A stretch of 64,000 bases of DNA from Ruegeria sp. HKCCD7303 (GTDB lineage: Bacteria > Pseudomonadota > Alphaproteobacteria > Rhodobacterales > Rhodobacteraceae): contig NZ_WVRE01000011.1 of the NCBI RefSeq assembly GCF_013111185.1, positions 37,068 through 101,067 of the forward strand, in the 5' to 3' direction. Of the stretch, positions 16,236 to 25,021 are shown in pieces. The first letter of the stretch is position 1; every line of letters begins with the position of its first letter. A model generated the notes under the pieces. That model did not search any database. It had not been told where the DNA came from and saw only the letters and a program-made list of their open reading frames with translations. Position numbers and translations under genes: made by a program.

Positions 16236-16981
16236 TGAATATTTCAAAGAAATTCCGCACAACCATTGCTGTTTCAGTTCTGGCCGCCCTGCCCGTCATG
16301 GCATCGGCCCAGGGTGTTCCGGTGGTGGACTCTGCATCCATCACGCAGGACGCCGCCAATTCGGCCAAAGAAATCGCTGAAATGGTCCGCCAGTACGAGC
16401 AATTGCTGGAACAGTACGAGAAACTGGAACAACAGCGGGCATTGCTCGAAAACTCCTTCAAAACCATCAGCGGTTTGACAGATCTGGATGAGTTCAACAG
16501 CCGCAGCTTTTTGAAACTGGCGACTGCTGCTGACACGCTCGGCTACGCACTGGATGCAGCGGAGGGCGGTATCTCCGGCCTGCCCGATGTCGCTGCGCAG
16601 GCAATGGAACGTCGATCAATCAACCTCGGCCTGAACGATGGCATCTTGTCCGACTTCAGCGGATCGGATGTGCAGGCTCGCCGCATCCTGTCTGAGCGTG
16701 GTGGTGCGGGCCTGATGGCGTCGGCGTTGGGTGAGAATGGCTATGACATGGCCGGTCAGCTCTCCGAAGATGCTGAAAAACTGCGCGGTGAAATCGGTCA
16801 GCAAGAAGATCTGAAGGATGCAATCGACTATAACACGGCGGTTCTCCTGAAACTCCTGCAAGTTGAAATTGAAATCTTGCGCGCAACCTCGGCTAATGCT
16901 CTGGCGTCGGGCACGGATCTGGCTGCAACCGCTGCTGATCTTTCGACACTCAGCAACTATGTACGAGGAACCTCACAATGA
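16235..16981 (+). CDS. virB5: VirB5-like T4SS pilus-tip protein
   Basis: A 248-residue exported protein, signal peptide ending at ASAQ. It is mostly helical with a coiled-coil-like stretch (EMVRQYEQLLEQYEKLEQQRALLENSF, about residues 50-75), as in VirB5/TrbJ minor pilins that act in adhesion at the pilus tip. Sequence similarity across this family is low, so the call rests on helix pattern and position between virB4 and virB6. Confidence 0.78.
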   Translation: MNISKKFRTTIAVSVLAALPVMASAQGVPVVDSASITQDAANSAKEIAEMVRQYEQLLEQYEKLEQQRALLENSFKTISGLTDLDEFNSRSFLKLATAADTLGYALDAAEGGISGLPDVAAQAMERRSINLGLNDGILSDFSGSDVQARRILSERGGAGLMASALGENGYDMAGQLSEDAEKLRGEIGQQEDLKDAIDYNTAVLLKLLQVEIEILRATSANALASGTDLAATAADLSTLSNYVRGTSQ

Positions 16982-17478
16982 AACTCCGCTCAACTCTCAT
17001 CCTGACCATTGCAGCCGCCGTCGTTATGTCGGGTGCTGCATCGGCACAGGTGAAGCTGCGCCCGTCACCCAAGGTCGATATGCCGTTCGATGAATATCGT
17101 AAGTGCCTTGGGTACTCGGGCGCGAGTGAGTACGGTCGTCAATTCGTCAAAGACGATCAAGCGCGCATGGCCGAAGCGGGCCAATCCGCAGACAAGCAGC
17201 CTCTTGTGACCAACTGGTCGGTGGTGATCCTGAATGAACAGGTCATAGCAGCGCACGAGGCCACCATCGAGCAATGTAATCTGCGCAAGTCTGGCGAGAC
17301 CTACAGCACCGAATGTCCGCTGGGTGGTTTGAGCCGTGAGGACGCGGCCCAAAAGGTCGGAGCTGACCAAGACGAGTTTTGGACCCAACCGTCCGACAAT
17401 CTTGCCGCGCTTAAAAAAGAGCAACGGACCCGTCTGGAAGCTCTGCGCCCTGCAATTGAGGAGGCTTGTGGGCCGTGA
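16978..17478 (+). CDS. Secreted protein of unknown function in the virB operon
   Basis: A 166-residue protein with signal peptide (ASAQ cleavage) and three Cys residues in the mature part (KCLGYS, EQCNLR, TECPLG) plus a C-terminal EEACGP. ATGA overlap with virB5 and 4-base overlap with virB6, so it is an integral operon member. No family recognised. It may be a periplasmic stabiliser of the channel; that is inference from position only. Confidence 0.65.
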   Translation: MKLRSTLILTIAAAVVMSGAASAQVKLRPSPKVDMPFDEYRKCLGYSGASEYGRQFVKDDQARMAEAGQSADKQPLVTNWSVVILNEQVIAAHEATIEQCNLRKSGETYSTECPLGGLSREDAAQKVGADQDEFWTQPSDNLAALKKEQRTRLEALRPAIEEACGP

Positions 17479-18530
17479 TCCAAGATTTCGTCAGCTCGAT
17501 TGAGGCTGCGCTTAATAACTTCTCGCAGCAAGCATACAACAGCCTGGCGGCGGATCTTGCATCCGCCCTCTGGGCAATAGCCGCGCTGATCTTCGTGGCA
17601 ATGCTGATCAACGGTGTGCTTCAAATCCGGGAAATCGGGTTTGGTGGCTATGTCGGCTGGATCATTCGGGCGACGATCATCATTGGTATGGCTTCCAGCT
17701 GGAGCTTCTTTCAGCCCATTTATCAGGGCATTTCGAGCCTCCCAGACACGATTGCCGGAGAATTGACCGGCACAACAAATGTCTGGGAAGCACTCGATGA
17801 CATTGCGCTTCAGTGTTTCTTGATGGGCCAGCAGGCCATTGAAAACGCGACCTGGGGCCTGAGCATCACCGGGGCTATTCTCTGGGTTGTTGGGGCTGTC
17901 ATCGTAGCTTTTGGCACCGGCATGGCGCTGATCGCAAAAGGCGGTCTGGCGGTCCTGCTGGGACTAGCGCCTGTTTTCATCGCAACGCTGCTCAGCTCAG
18001 CAACAGCCAATATCTTCGCAGCCTGGGCGAAAACGACTGTTGGCCTGATCATGGTCATCGTCGTTCTGACAGGTATTGTTTCTCTTATTCAGGCCCTTTT
18101 CAGCTCAGAACTGACCGCTGTTGAGGATGTGAACAATATGGAGGCCAGTGGCCGGTTTTTGGCGATCTGCATTGTGTCAATCGTGATGCTCACGCAGATC
18201 CCATCGCTCGCGGGCGGAATGTCGGGTGCAATCGTTTCGGCATCCTCGGGTCTTGCCGTGGCAACTGGTGCCGTCGCTGCCGCAAGAAGTGCATTGGGCA
18301 CTGCAAGCGACGGCGCAAGGGGTGCAGTAGCCGGTGGGAAAACCGCCGCCGCGATGGCCTCCGCAGCCCGCGATGGGACAGGTGTTCGTGACAGCGCCTC
18401 GCGCGCGATGCAAGCGCGTCGGGACATTGCACACAGAGCCCGCAATCAGGATGGGGCGGCTCGACAGAGCTACGCCGCTGACCGTTACCGGCAGAGCATT
18501 CGACAAGCTCGCGTCAATAAATCTTCCTAA
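17475..18530 (+). CDS. virB6: VirB6 inner-membrane channel protein
   Basis: A 351-residue polytopic protein with about six hydrophobic segments in the first 260 residues and a TrbL/VirB6-type core (AGGMSGAIVSASSGLAVATG near residue 245). The C-terminal 90 residues are Ala/Arg-rich and hydrophilic. The GTG at 17475 overlaps the previous stop (GTGA) and follows GAGGAGG; a TTG at 17466 is too close to that site. Confidence 0.88.
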   Translation: MIQDFVSSIEAALNNFSQQAYNSLAADLASALWAIAALIFVAMLINGVLQIREIGFGGYVGWIIRATIIIGMASSWSFFQPIYQGISSLPDTIAGELTGTTNVWEALDDIALQCFLMGQQAIENATWGLSITGAILWVVGAVIVAFGTGMALIAKGGLAVLLGLAPVFIATLLSSATANIFAAWAKTTVGLIMVIVVLTGIVSLIQALFSSELTAVEDVNNMEASGRFLAICIVSIVMLTQIPSLAGGMSGAIVSASSGLAVATGAVAAARSALGTASDGARGAVAGGKTAAAMASAARDGTGVRDSASRAMQARRDIAHRARNQDGAARQSYAADRYRQSIRQARVNKSS

Positions 18531-18547
18531 ATCGAGGTATTGAGCTG

Positions 18548-19192
18548 ATGTCACACGTGACAGATCACGAAAAAGAACTCTTTCTGGGTGCACGCCGCGA
18601 TGCCTTCAAATGGCAGGTATTCGGCATGGTCGGCATGGCAATGGGCGTGGCCTCTATGATTGGTTGGGCGATGCTCCTTCCCTTGAAGGAAATCCGCGCG
18701 GTGCCATTCTCCATTGATCCGGACACGAAACTGCCGGTCCTGCTGACTGAAAAAGTCGAAGAACTGGAACCTTCTGAGGCGATGGCCTTCCGTGAAGTCG
18801 CAAATTATGTGCGCGACCGGGAAACCTATGATGTCCAGGACAACAACGAGCGCCTGAAATCGGTGCTGCGTCGTTCTGATGAGCTGGCCGAAACGTCCTA
18901 CCGCGAACTGTGGGACGGGTCGAACGACAACCATCCGGACGAAATCTATACGCCCAAGACAAAGGTGCAGACCGAAATTCTGGGCGTGTCGCCGGTCAAC
19001 GATGCGACGGTGCAGGTCGAGATCCGCAAGTCCCTGATCGTTCCAAACCAAGCAACGGCCTCAGCCCGCTACGTGGTCACAGTGACCTATGGGTTTGAGG
19101 AAAAAATCGTGACGTCGATGGACGAACTTTTGGAAAATCCATTCGGCTTCGTCGTCACCAACTATCGCGTAGACGCAATGGGAGACATCTGA
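18548..19192 (+). CDS. virB8: VirB8 assembly factor
   Basis: A 214-residue bitopic protein: short cytoplasmic tail, one transmembrane helix (about residues 24-44) and a periplasmic NTF2-like domain with the VirB8 pattern FREVANYVRDRETYDVQDNNERLKSVLRRSD. The C-terminal NPFGFVVTNYRVD is typical. VirB8 nucleates assembly of the channel. Stop and virB9 start overlap as TGATG. Confidence 0.92.
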   Translation: MSHVTDHEKELFLGARRDAFKWQVFGMVGMAMGVASMIGWAMLLPLKEIRAVPFSIDPDTKLPVLLTEKVEELEPSEAMAFREVANYVRDRETYDVQDNNERLKSVLRRSDELAETSYRELWDGSNDNHPDEIYTPKTKVQTEILGVSPVNDATVQVEIRKSLIVPNQATASARYVVTVTYGFEEKIVTSMDELLENPFGFVVTNYRVDAMGDI

Positions 19193-20007
19193 TGCAGCGT
19201 TCTTTCAAAACACTCACCGCCACCGCCGCAGCAGTTTTGGCATTCTCTACGCCTCTGCTCGCTGAAATCACACCGACACCGGACGGAAAGAACGCGGATC
19301 ACCGCATCACGCATTTCCATTACGTCGAGAACCAGGTGTACCGCATCCCTGTGGGTGAACGCCTGATTACCTATGTTCACTTTCCGCAGGGCGAAACCGT
19401 CCGCAGCATTGGTGCGGGCGACACTGAAAGTTTTCAGATCACTCGCCTTCAGGAAGGTCGCGTTATTGCGTTCAAGCCGGAAATCCTGAACTCGGATTCA
19501 AACCTGACTGTCCTGACCAATCGCGGCACATACAACTTCTATCTGGTTCCGGCCGAGAGCGCCGCCGAACGCAAACGTGTTCCGTTCCGGGTCACGTTCT
19601 ACAACAAAAACAACAGCGGCGGGACTACAACGCGCCGTGGCACGGTAGCGCGCAGCGAACCGAAACCAACAGGCCGCTTCGTCAACCAAAACTACTCGCG
19701 CTCGGGCAAAGCTGACTTCGCGCCTACTGCCGTGTGGGACGATGGCGTTCACACCTATATGCAGATCCCGCAGGATGCGGAGTTGCCGGGGATCTTCCGT
19801 GTCCTGCCTGATGGCCGCGAGCTGATGGTGAACACCACAGTCAAAGAGCGCGGCATTATCCAGGTGCAAGGCCTTTCAGATCTTTGGACACTGCGCATCG
19901 AGGACACTTCGATCTGTGTACGAAACGATGGCGACGCGTTTCAGCAGGCAAGTGTGAGCGGTCGGCCCGTCACTTCACAGACAGTTAAACCGGGGGGCAG
20001 CAAGTAA
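19192..20007 (+). CDS. virB9: VirB9 outer-membrane core protein
   Basis: A 271-residue protein with signal peptide (LLA|E). The N-terminal domain shows DHRITHFHYVENQVYRIPV and the LTVLTNRGTYNFYL motif. The C-terminal beta domain (FAPTAVWDDGVHTYMQIP...) matches CagX/VirB9 and forms the outer layer of the core complex with VirB7 and VirB10. Overlaps the next start by one base. Confidence 0.93.
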   Translation: MQRSFKTLTATAAAVLAFSTPLLAEITPTPDGKNADHRITHFHYVENQVYRIPVGERLITYVHFPQGETVRSIGAGDTESFQITRLQEGRVIAFKPEILNSDSNLTVLTNRGTYNFYLVPAESAAERKRVPFRVTFYNKNNSGGTTTRRGTVARSEPKPTGRFVNQNYSRSGKADFAPTAVWDDGVHTYMQIPQDAELPGIFRVLPDGRELMVNTTVKERGIIQVQGLSDLWTLRIEDTSICVRNDGDAFQQASVSGRPVTSQTVKPGGSK

Positions 20008-20687
20008 TGAACCGCGATCAGACAATTGCGGCACGGGCGGCGGCTGAACAGCCGTCGCAACGTGTCCGGAAGAAGTTCGACCCAAAGAAGCTGATAACTG
20101 TTGCAATCGCAGGGGCGGTGTTCCTGGGCTTTGTATGGTTTGTCATGGGCGACGAAAACAAAAGCACCAACACGGGTGTCCGCGTTGACGCTTTGCAACA
20201 AGGCGGTGGCGAGCGATACGGGCTTTTGACCGCACGGGGACCAGAGGTCGATGAGCCGGAACAAGAGGCTTTGCCCGAGGAAATTGCGGTGGCAACACCG
20301 GTAGCAGTGCCGCAGGTCGATTCCGAAGGGCTGAAACAAGCCCTGAAAACAATCGAGCAACAGAATGGCCGGATTTCCGATCTGCAAGACGAGCTGACGG
20401 ACGCCAAAGTTTCGCTGTCAGAAAAAGACGGTGAAATCGCAACGCTGAACCTGACCAATGAACGCCTTCAGGTCAGATATGATGAGCGCGAGAAAAAGTT
20501 TCAGACTGAGCTTGCCCAGGCGGTTGCTGATGCAGAGGCCCGGGCGCTCGCCAGTATGAGCCACTTGCAGACTACGGGTCTGACTGATGATGAGCGGCGC
20601 AGGCTTGAAGAACTCAAGCGGATGCGCGAGCGCCAGAACCAGTCAGACGGCATCGTGTTCGATGAAAACCCATACGGCAGAAACTAA
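20007..20687 (+). CDS. VirB10 N-terminal half (inner-membrane part) as a separate protein
   Basis: A 226-residue protein with a basic cytoplasmic tail, one transmembrane helix (KLITVAIAGAVFLGFVWFVM, about residues 28-47), an acidic and Pro-rich periplasmic linker, then a predicted coiled coil (about residues 108-175) and a charged end (DDERRRLEELKRMRERQN). This is the N-terminal layout of VirB10, but it stops before the TrbI domain, which is encoded by the next gene with its own signal peptide. Confidence 0.75.
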   Translation: MNRDQTIAARAAAEQPSQRVRKKFDPKKLITVAIAGAVFLGFVWFVMGDENKSTNTGVRVDALQQGGGERYGLLTARGPEVDEPEQEALPEEIAVATPVAVPQVDSEGLKQALKTIEQQNGRISDLQDELTDAKVSLSEKDGEIATLNLTNERLQVRYDEREKKFQTELAQAVADAEARALASMSHLQTTGLTDDERRRLEELKRMRERQNQSDGIVFDENPYGRN

Positions 20688-20698
20688 TGGAGCTGACG

Positions 20699-21532
20699 AT
20701 GAACAGAACAGCACTCACCCTCGCCCTGGTTGCTTTGGCGTCAAGCGCGATGGCACAGGAAGCACCCGGTCAAAACTACCAGCCGATCAATGGTGGATCG
20801 CAGCCGGTCATTTTCCAACCCTTCCCTGCTGCGCCGCAGCCGGTTCAAGTCCAGCCAGACGACACCCGCTTACCTGAAGAACAGCGCGGCTATCAGGAAA
20901 ACCCGAATACGACATGGCAAAACAATCTGGTCGAAGAATATCCACCCATCGTCGGGGCCTCGATCATTGACGATCCGTCGCGCACCTTAACGCAAGGCAC
21001 GGTCTTGTCGGCGCTATTCGGTGGGGCGGTCAGCTCGGAACTGCCCGGTAGTGTCGTGGCAACGATCACACGCGGCGTCTACTCGATGGACGGCACACGT
21101 TTGCTTCTGCCTCGTGGATCGAAGCTCTATGGCGAGTATCGAGCGGATACGACATTGGCGCAAACGCGCATCATGATTGTTTGGAGCCGTGTCATTACAC
21201 CGGATGGCCTTTCCGCTCAGATCGGCTCAGTTGGCACGGACGGACAGGGCCGCACCGGCGCGACCGGCAGGGTGAACACACACTTTGGGAAGCGGTTCGG
21301 CACGGCTGCGTTGTTGTCCATCATCGGTATTGCCCCTGTGGCGCTGGTGTCTGACAGCGACAGCAACAACTCGGTCAGAACGGATCTGGCAACCCAAGTG
21401 GGGTCTAACCTGCAGAACGCCACGGCAGCGGCGCTTGATGAATACCTGCGCATCACTCCGACAATCTTTGTCGATCAGGGCAGTCGTATCAACGCGATCC
21501 TGCAGCGCGACGTTGTGTTCGATAGCTTCTGA
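20699..21532 (+). CDS. virB10: VirB10 C-terminal TrbI domain with its own signal peptide
   Basis: A 277-residue protein. The ATG at 20699 is preceded by GGAG at 6 bases and yields a signal peptide cleaved near AMA|QEA. The mature part is Pro/Gln-rich and then has the TrbI/VirB10 beta-barrel domain: TLTQGTVLSALFGGAVSSELPG, VYSMDGTRLLLPRGSKLYGEY, and PTIFVDQGSRINAILQRDVVF. In canonical systems this domain is joined to the inner-membrane anchor; here the two parts are separate genes. Confidence 0.85.
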   Translation: MNRTALTLALVALASSAMAQEAPGQNYQPINGGSQPVIFQPFPAAPQPVQVQPDDTRLPEEQRGYQENPNTTWQNNLVEEYPPIVGASIIDDPSRTLTQGTVLSALFGGAVSSELPGSVVATITRGVYSMDGTRLLLPRGSKLYGEYRADTTLAQTRIMIVWSRVITPDGLSAQIGSVGTDGQGRTGATGRVNTHFGKRFGTAALLSIIGIAPVALVSDSDSNNSVRTDLATQVGSNLQNATAAALDEYLRITPTIFVDQGSRINAILQRDVVFDSF

Positions 21533-21549
21533 GAGCGAGCCAATGAGCC

Positions 21550-21611
21550 GACCGCCTCAGCGGTCTTTCCGGCCGCTGCCAGCATGATCGAGTGCGGTAG
21601 CGGCCTTTTTT
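21550..21611 (+). terminator. Two tandem hairpins after virB10, the second an intrinsic terminator
   Basis: GACCGC-CTCA-GCGGTC (21550-21565) followed by TTT, then arms GGCCGCT (21571-21577) and AGCGGCC (21599-21605) followed by TTTTTT. They would stop or attenuate transcription before virB11. Confidence 0.7.
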
Positions 21612-21622
21612 GAAGCAAATTC

Positions 21623-21720
21623 AGCACTTTTTGGAAGCAATGAATCTTATGTGGATGCCTTCGTGTTCGAGGCAAAGCCGAGATGCAGCGAAGGCAACCT
21701 CCAGTGTTCCAAAAAGTGCT
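21623..21720. repeat. 98-bp nested inverted repeat between virB10 and virB11
   Basis: Outer arms AGCACTTTTTGGAA (21623-21636) and its perfect complement (21707-21720), 14 bp each, enclose inner arms GCCTTCG and CGAAGGC. It could be a small mobile palindrome or an RNA structure in the virB11 leader. Confidence 0.65.
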
Positions 21721-21737
21721 CTACCAAGGACAAGAAC

Positions 21738-22751
21738 ATGAGCGGGCGGAACGGGAATAGCCTTCTGGAATACTATACAGGCAAGATCGAGCATCTGTTA
21801 CACGATGAAAGCCTGAGCGAAATTTCTGTGAACCCTGACGGATCGGTCTGGGTCGAAGAAATGGGCACAACGCACATGACCAGGACAGACATCACTCTGA
21901 ACAGAGACGATGTAGAAAACATCGGGCGCTGCGTGGCCGGTTTCAGCGATGTAACATTCGGAGAAAAGAAGCCGATTGCGACGGCCAACGTGCCGACACA
22001 GCAGGGTAAAGCGCGGGTTCAGGTCGTGATTCCGCCAGCAACAACCGGCGTGGGGTCCGTTGCGATCCGTCTCCTGCGCGTGAAAAACGTCGATCTGGGC
22101 GCGTTCAGCTTCGCCAGCAAAGAGGCGGCGTTGGCAGAAAACAACGATCATAGCGCGCTTGAAAATGCTCGGGCTGTTCTCGCTGACGGAACAATGAACT
22201 TTGACGAGCTGGCCGACCTTGCAATGCTTAGCAAATGGAACGTGATCATTGCCGGGGGCACCTCGTCCGGCAAAACCACTGTCCTCAATGCAATGCTGAA
22301 GCGCGTCGATCCGGGCGAACGGATCGTGACGATTCAAGAAGTGGCCGAGTTGGACATCGAGCAACCCAATTCTGTCGATCTGCTTGCCGACCGTTCCGAA
22401 GAAGATGGCCCTCGATCACCAACAAAGCTGCTGGAATCGGCGCTTCGCCTCCGGCCTGACCGCCTCGTCTGCGGTGAAATCCGAGGCGACGACGCGAATA
22501 TGTTCTTGGAACTGGTGAACACCGGCCACGATGGATCTGTCTGCACCATGCACGCGAACTCGCCCGTAGATGCCATTGGACGGATGAGCAAAATGGTGCG
22601 TCGCGGATCTCCGACCGTTCAAAAGTCAGAAGTGGTCGATGACATCCGGGCCACCATTCACATGATCGTTCACATGAAGAAAATCGGGGACGAACGGAAG
22701 GTCAACGGCGTGATCTTCCCGCCTCTGATGACTGCTGAACAACTGAATTGA
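21738..22751 (+). CDS. virB11: VirB11 hexameric ATPase
   Basis: A 337-residue traffic ATPase. The ATG at 21738 follows AAGGACAAGAAC; the upstream in-frame extension would cross the inverted repeat. Walker A GGTSSGKT at about residue 172, Asp box (IQEVAELDI), and the Walker B / His-box region (DRLVCGEIRGDDANMFLELVNTGHDGSVCTMHANSP). It drives channel assembly and substrate transfer at the inner membrane. Confidence 0.94.
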   Translation: MSGRNGNSLLEYYTGKIEHLLHDESLSEISVNPDGSVWVEEMGTTHMTRTDITLNRDDVENIGRCVAGFSDVTFGEKKPIATANVPTQQGKARVQVVIPPATTGVGSVAIRLLRVKNVDLGAFSFASKEAALAENNDHSALENARAVLADGTMNFDELADLAMLSKWNVIIAGGTSSGKTTVLNAMLKRVDPGERIVTIQEVAELDIEQPNSVDLLADRSEEDGPRSPTKLLESALRLRPDRLVCGEIRGDDANMFLELVNTGHDGSVCTMHANSPVDAIGRMSKMVRRGSPTVQKSEVVDDIRATIHMIVHMKKIGDERKVNGVIFPPLMTAEQLN

Positions 22752-22763
22752 AGGAGTACAAAG

Positions 22764-22922
22764 ATGAAGAAATTCGAGTACCGAGACGTGCCTTTTTCGG
22801 AATGCGACGACGCCAGCGAGAAATTCGCAAAGCTGGGCAAAGAAGGTTGGGAAATGGTTGGTGTCGCACGTGCAGAATTTGGCATCGTGTGCTTCTTCAA
22901 ACGCGAGCTGACCGATGGCTGA
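22764..22922 (+). CDS. DUF4177-like small protein between virB11 and virD4
   Basis: A 52-residue protein. ATG at 22764 after AAGGAG at 8 bases; its stop overlaps the virD4 start by 8 bases. The sequence KFEYRDVPF...KLGKEGWEMVGV...GIVCFFKREL follows the DUF4177 pattern (two beta strands around a KEGWELVxV motif, ending in FKRE). Function unknown; the tight overlap with virD4 suggests a role with or regulation of the coupling protein. Confidence 0.7.
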   Translation: MKKFEYRDVPFSECDDASEKFAKLGKEGWEMVGVARAEFGIVCFFKRELTDG

Positions 22923-24807
22923 GTTTCAGGATCTACCCAAAGGCAAGAAGGTCGCGATAGCCGGTACTATGGGCTTTATCGCTACCTCGGCTTGCGCGGT
23001 GTTGGTGGTCGGGCTGGCGCTCGAATACATCAACACCAGAGGCTTTCGCGGGCTGGACATCTGGGCGATCCCAGAGAAGTTCATGGCACAGCCTGCAGAG
23101 ACGCAGCAGATCATGGGTCTGGTGGCGGTGGTCGCAGTGGGTGTTTTGACCTTTGCATTTGTGGCGGCTGCGCTGCGTGGTCCCTCAACGAAATACGGTG
23201 ATGCGACCTTTGCAAAGGCCCCTCAGCTCGTCCAGGAAGGCTATGCGTCGGTTCTGAAGCTCAAAGACAAATTGGATAGTGAAATCGTGTTTGCCAAATT
23301 TGGTGAGCCAAAGGACAAAAACGCGATCTACTATAAGCCCGGCCCCGGTGTCCAAAAGCCGCACGCGATGTTCATTGCCCCGTCTGGTTCGGGCAAAACC
23401 AGCGGCTTTGTGATCCCGAATGTCCTGCGTTTCAATGGGTCTTGCGTCGTCCTGGACATCAAGGGCGAGATTTTCCAGACAACCGGCGCGCGTCGGGCAG
23501 CAATGGGCGATGAGGTTTTTGTGTTCGACCCCGAGAACCCCGACAAAAGCCACAGCTACAACCCTCTGCGCCGCGCAGCACGTGCCGACAATCTGGACCG
23601 GCGATGGGAAGAAGTGATTCAGGTTGCAACTCAGATGTTCGACACGCCCAGCTCGTCCGCGCAGGGCTTTATGGGTGGTGTTGAAGGCATGTTCTGCGCA
23701 ATGGCGATGCTGGCGATCAAAAGAAAGCGGCCATACATTTCCGAAGTCCTGCGCCTGGTCAAAACGACCAAGCAAAAGGACTATGAGAAAATGGCTGAAG
23801 AAGTTGGATATGCGCGAGCTGCAGATGAGTTTCTGAATCTTGCAGCCGAAGAATCCAAAATCCTGCGGTCAACGATTTCGGTTATGTTGAACTCCGGCCT
23901 GCAGCTCTGGCGCAACCCGTCGGTAGCAAGAGCCACGCAGGGCAATGACATCAACTTTGAAGATCTGCGTCGGCGCCCCAGCTCGATCTACTTTTCCGTG
24001 CCAGGGAAAAAGGTCAAAGAGTTCCGGACGCTCATTCGCCTGTTCTTCCTCGATCTGGTGAACACCATCGAAACTGTTGAGCCGGGCGAAGATGAGCCGT
24101 TCAAGGTTTTGATGCTGCTCGATGAGTTCCAACGCCTCGGCCATCTTGAGCGCGTTGTTGAAGCCTATGACACCATGCGATCGTTCGGGGGCAGGCTCGT
24201 GGTGATTTCGCAAACACTGTCGCGCCTACAGGACATTTATGGGCACGAGGGTGTGCGGGCGATGCTGGCAAACGCTGGAACCCAGATGTTTGCCGCCTCA
24301 GAGGATTCCGAAGTACGCGAACATGTGTCCAGGTCCATCGGGGACAAAACGGTCATAAGCAAGTCGAAGTCTCGAGCACTCGGCAAGATGGAAATGGGCA
24401 GCATATCAGAGCGTGAAGAAGGCATTCGCCTGCTCCGGCCCGAACACGTTGGCCGATTGCCTGAAAATGAAGTTGTGCTGATCCGCGAAGGCAAGATGCC
24501 GGTGATTGCAAACAAGATCCGATACTTCGAAGATCCCTATTTCATGCAGTTCCTTGGGGGTGATGCTCCAAAGATCAAAGGTACACATCTGGATCTTGCT
24601 GAAGAACAGGCCAGGGACACGGCAAAGGCTCTGGCGGATGCGAATCCGGCCCCTGCCCCGGTGAAAGAGGTTTCTGAAAAAGACCAGGAACTTCAGGCGG
24701 CATTTGATGCGCAGCGCACGGTCGCAAAGCGGAAAAGTCGGTCAGCGAAAGATATGGCGATGGAGAAAATGAAAGCCAAACGGGCTGAAAGTAGCGCCTT
24801 CACTTGA
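22915..24807 (+). CDS. virD4: VirD4/TraG coupling protein
   Basis: A 630-residue protein: two N-terminal transmembrane helices (about residues 12-38 and 62-85), Walker A APSGSGKT at about 155-162, the family motif ILKGEIF-like VVLDIKGEIF, and Walker B LMLLDEFQRLG at about 398-408. It brings the relaxosome to the secretion channel. The C-terminus is charged and variable. Confidence 0.94.
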   Translation: MAEFQDLPKGKKVAIAGTMGFIATSACAVLVVGLALEYINTRGFRGLDIWAIPEKFMAQPAETQQIMGLVAVVAVGVLTFAFVAAALRGPSTKYGDATFAKAPQLVQEGYASVLKLKDKLDSEIVFAKFGEPKDKNAIYYKPGPGVQKPHAMFIAPSGSGKTSGFVIPNVLRFNGSCVVLDIKGEIFQTTGARRAAMGDEVFVFDPENPDKSHSYNPLRRAARADNLDRRWEEVIQVATQMFDTPSSSAQGFMGGVEGMFCAMAMLAIKRKRPYISEVLRLVKTTKQKDYEKMAEEVGYARAADEFLNLAAEESKILRSTISVMLNSGLQLWRNPSVARATQGNDINFEDLRRRPSSIYFSVPGKKVKEFRTLIRLFFLDLVNTIETVEPGEDEPFKVLMLLDEFQRLGHLERVVEAYDTMRSFGGRLVVISQTLSRLQDIYGHEGVRAMLANAGTQMFAASEDSEVREHVSRSIGDKTVISKSKSRALGKMEMGSISEREEGIRLLRPEHVGRLPENEVVLIREGKMPVIANKIRYFEDPYFMQFLGGDAPKIKGTHLDLAEEQARDTAKALADANPAPAPVKEVSEKDQELQAAFDAQRTVAKRKSRSAKDMAMEKMKAKRAESSAFT

Positions 24808-25021
24808 CGGGGGTAACAGGACGCGGCCGAACCGGACCTTACTTCAATATGCAGAGAACGGCAGGAGAGAGCCCTAACCTGCTCGTGCTGCGACTTACAT
24901 ATATGTCCGCTTCCGTGAAGCTTACTAGAATGGCGCATTGTCAGCTTTATGCCTGCTGAGAATTGTCGTCATAGTATCGACAGCAAAAACACTCATCAAA
25001 AACCAACAGATTGACGACAGA

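Noticed and set aside
20007..21532. Frameshift or sequencing error as explanation of the split VirB10
   Set aside because: The second gene has its own ribosome-binding site and a complete signal peptide, which an error would not create.
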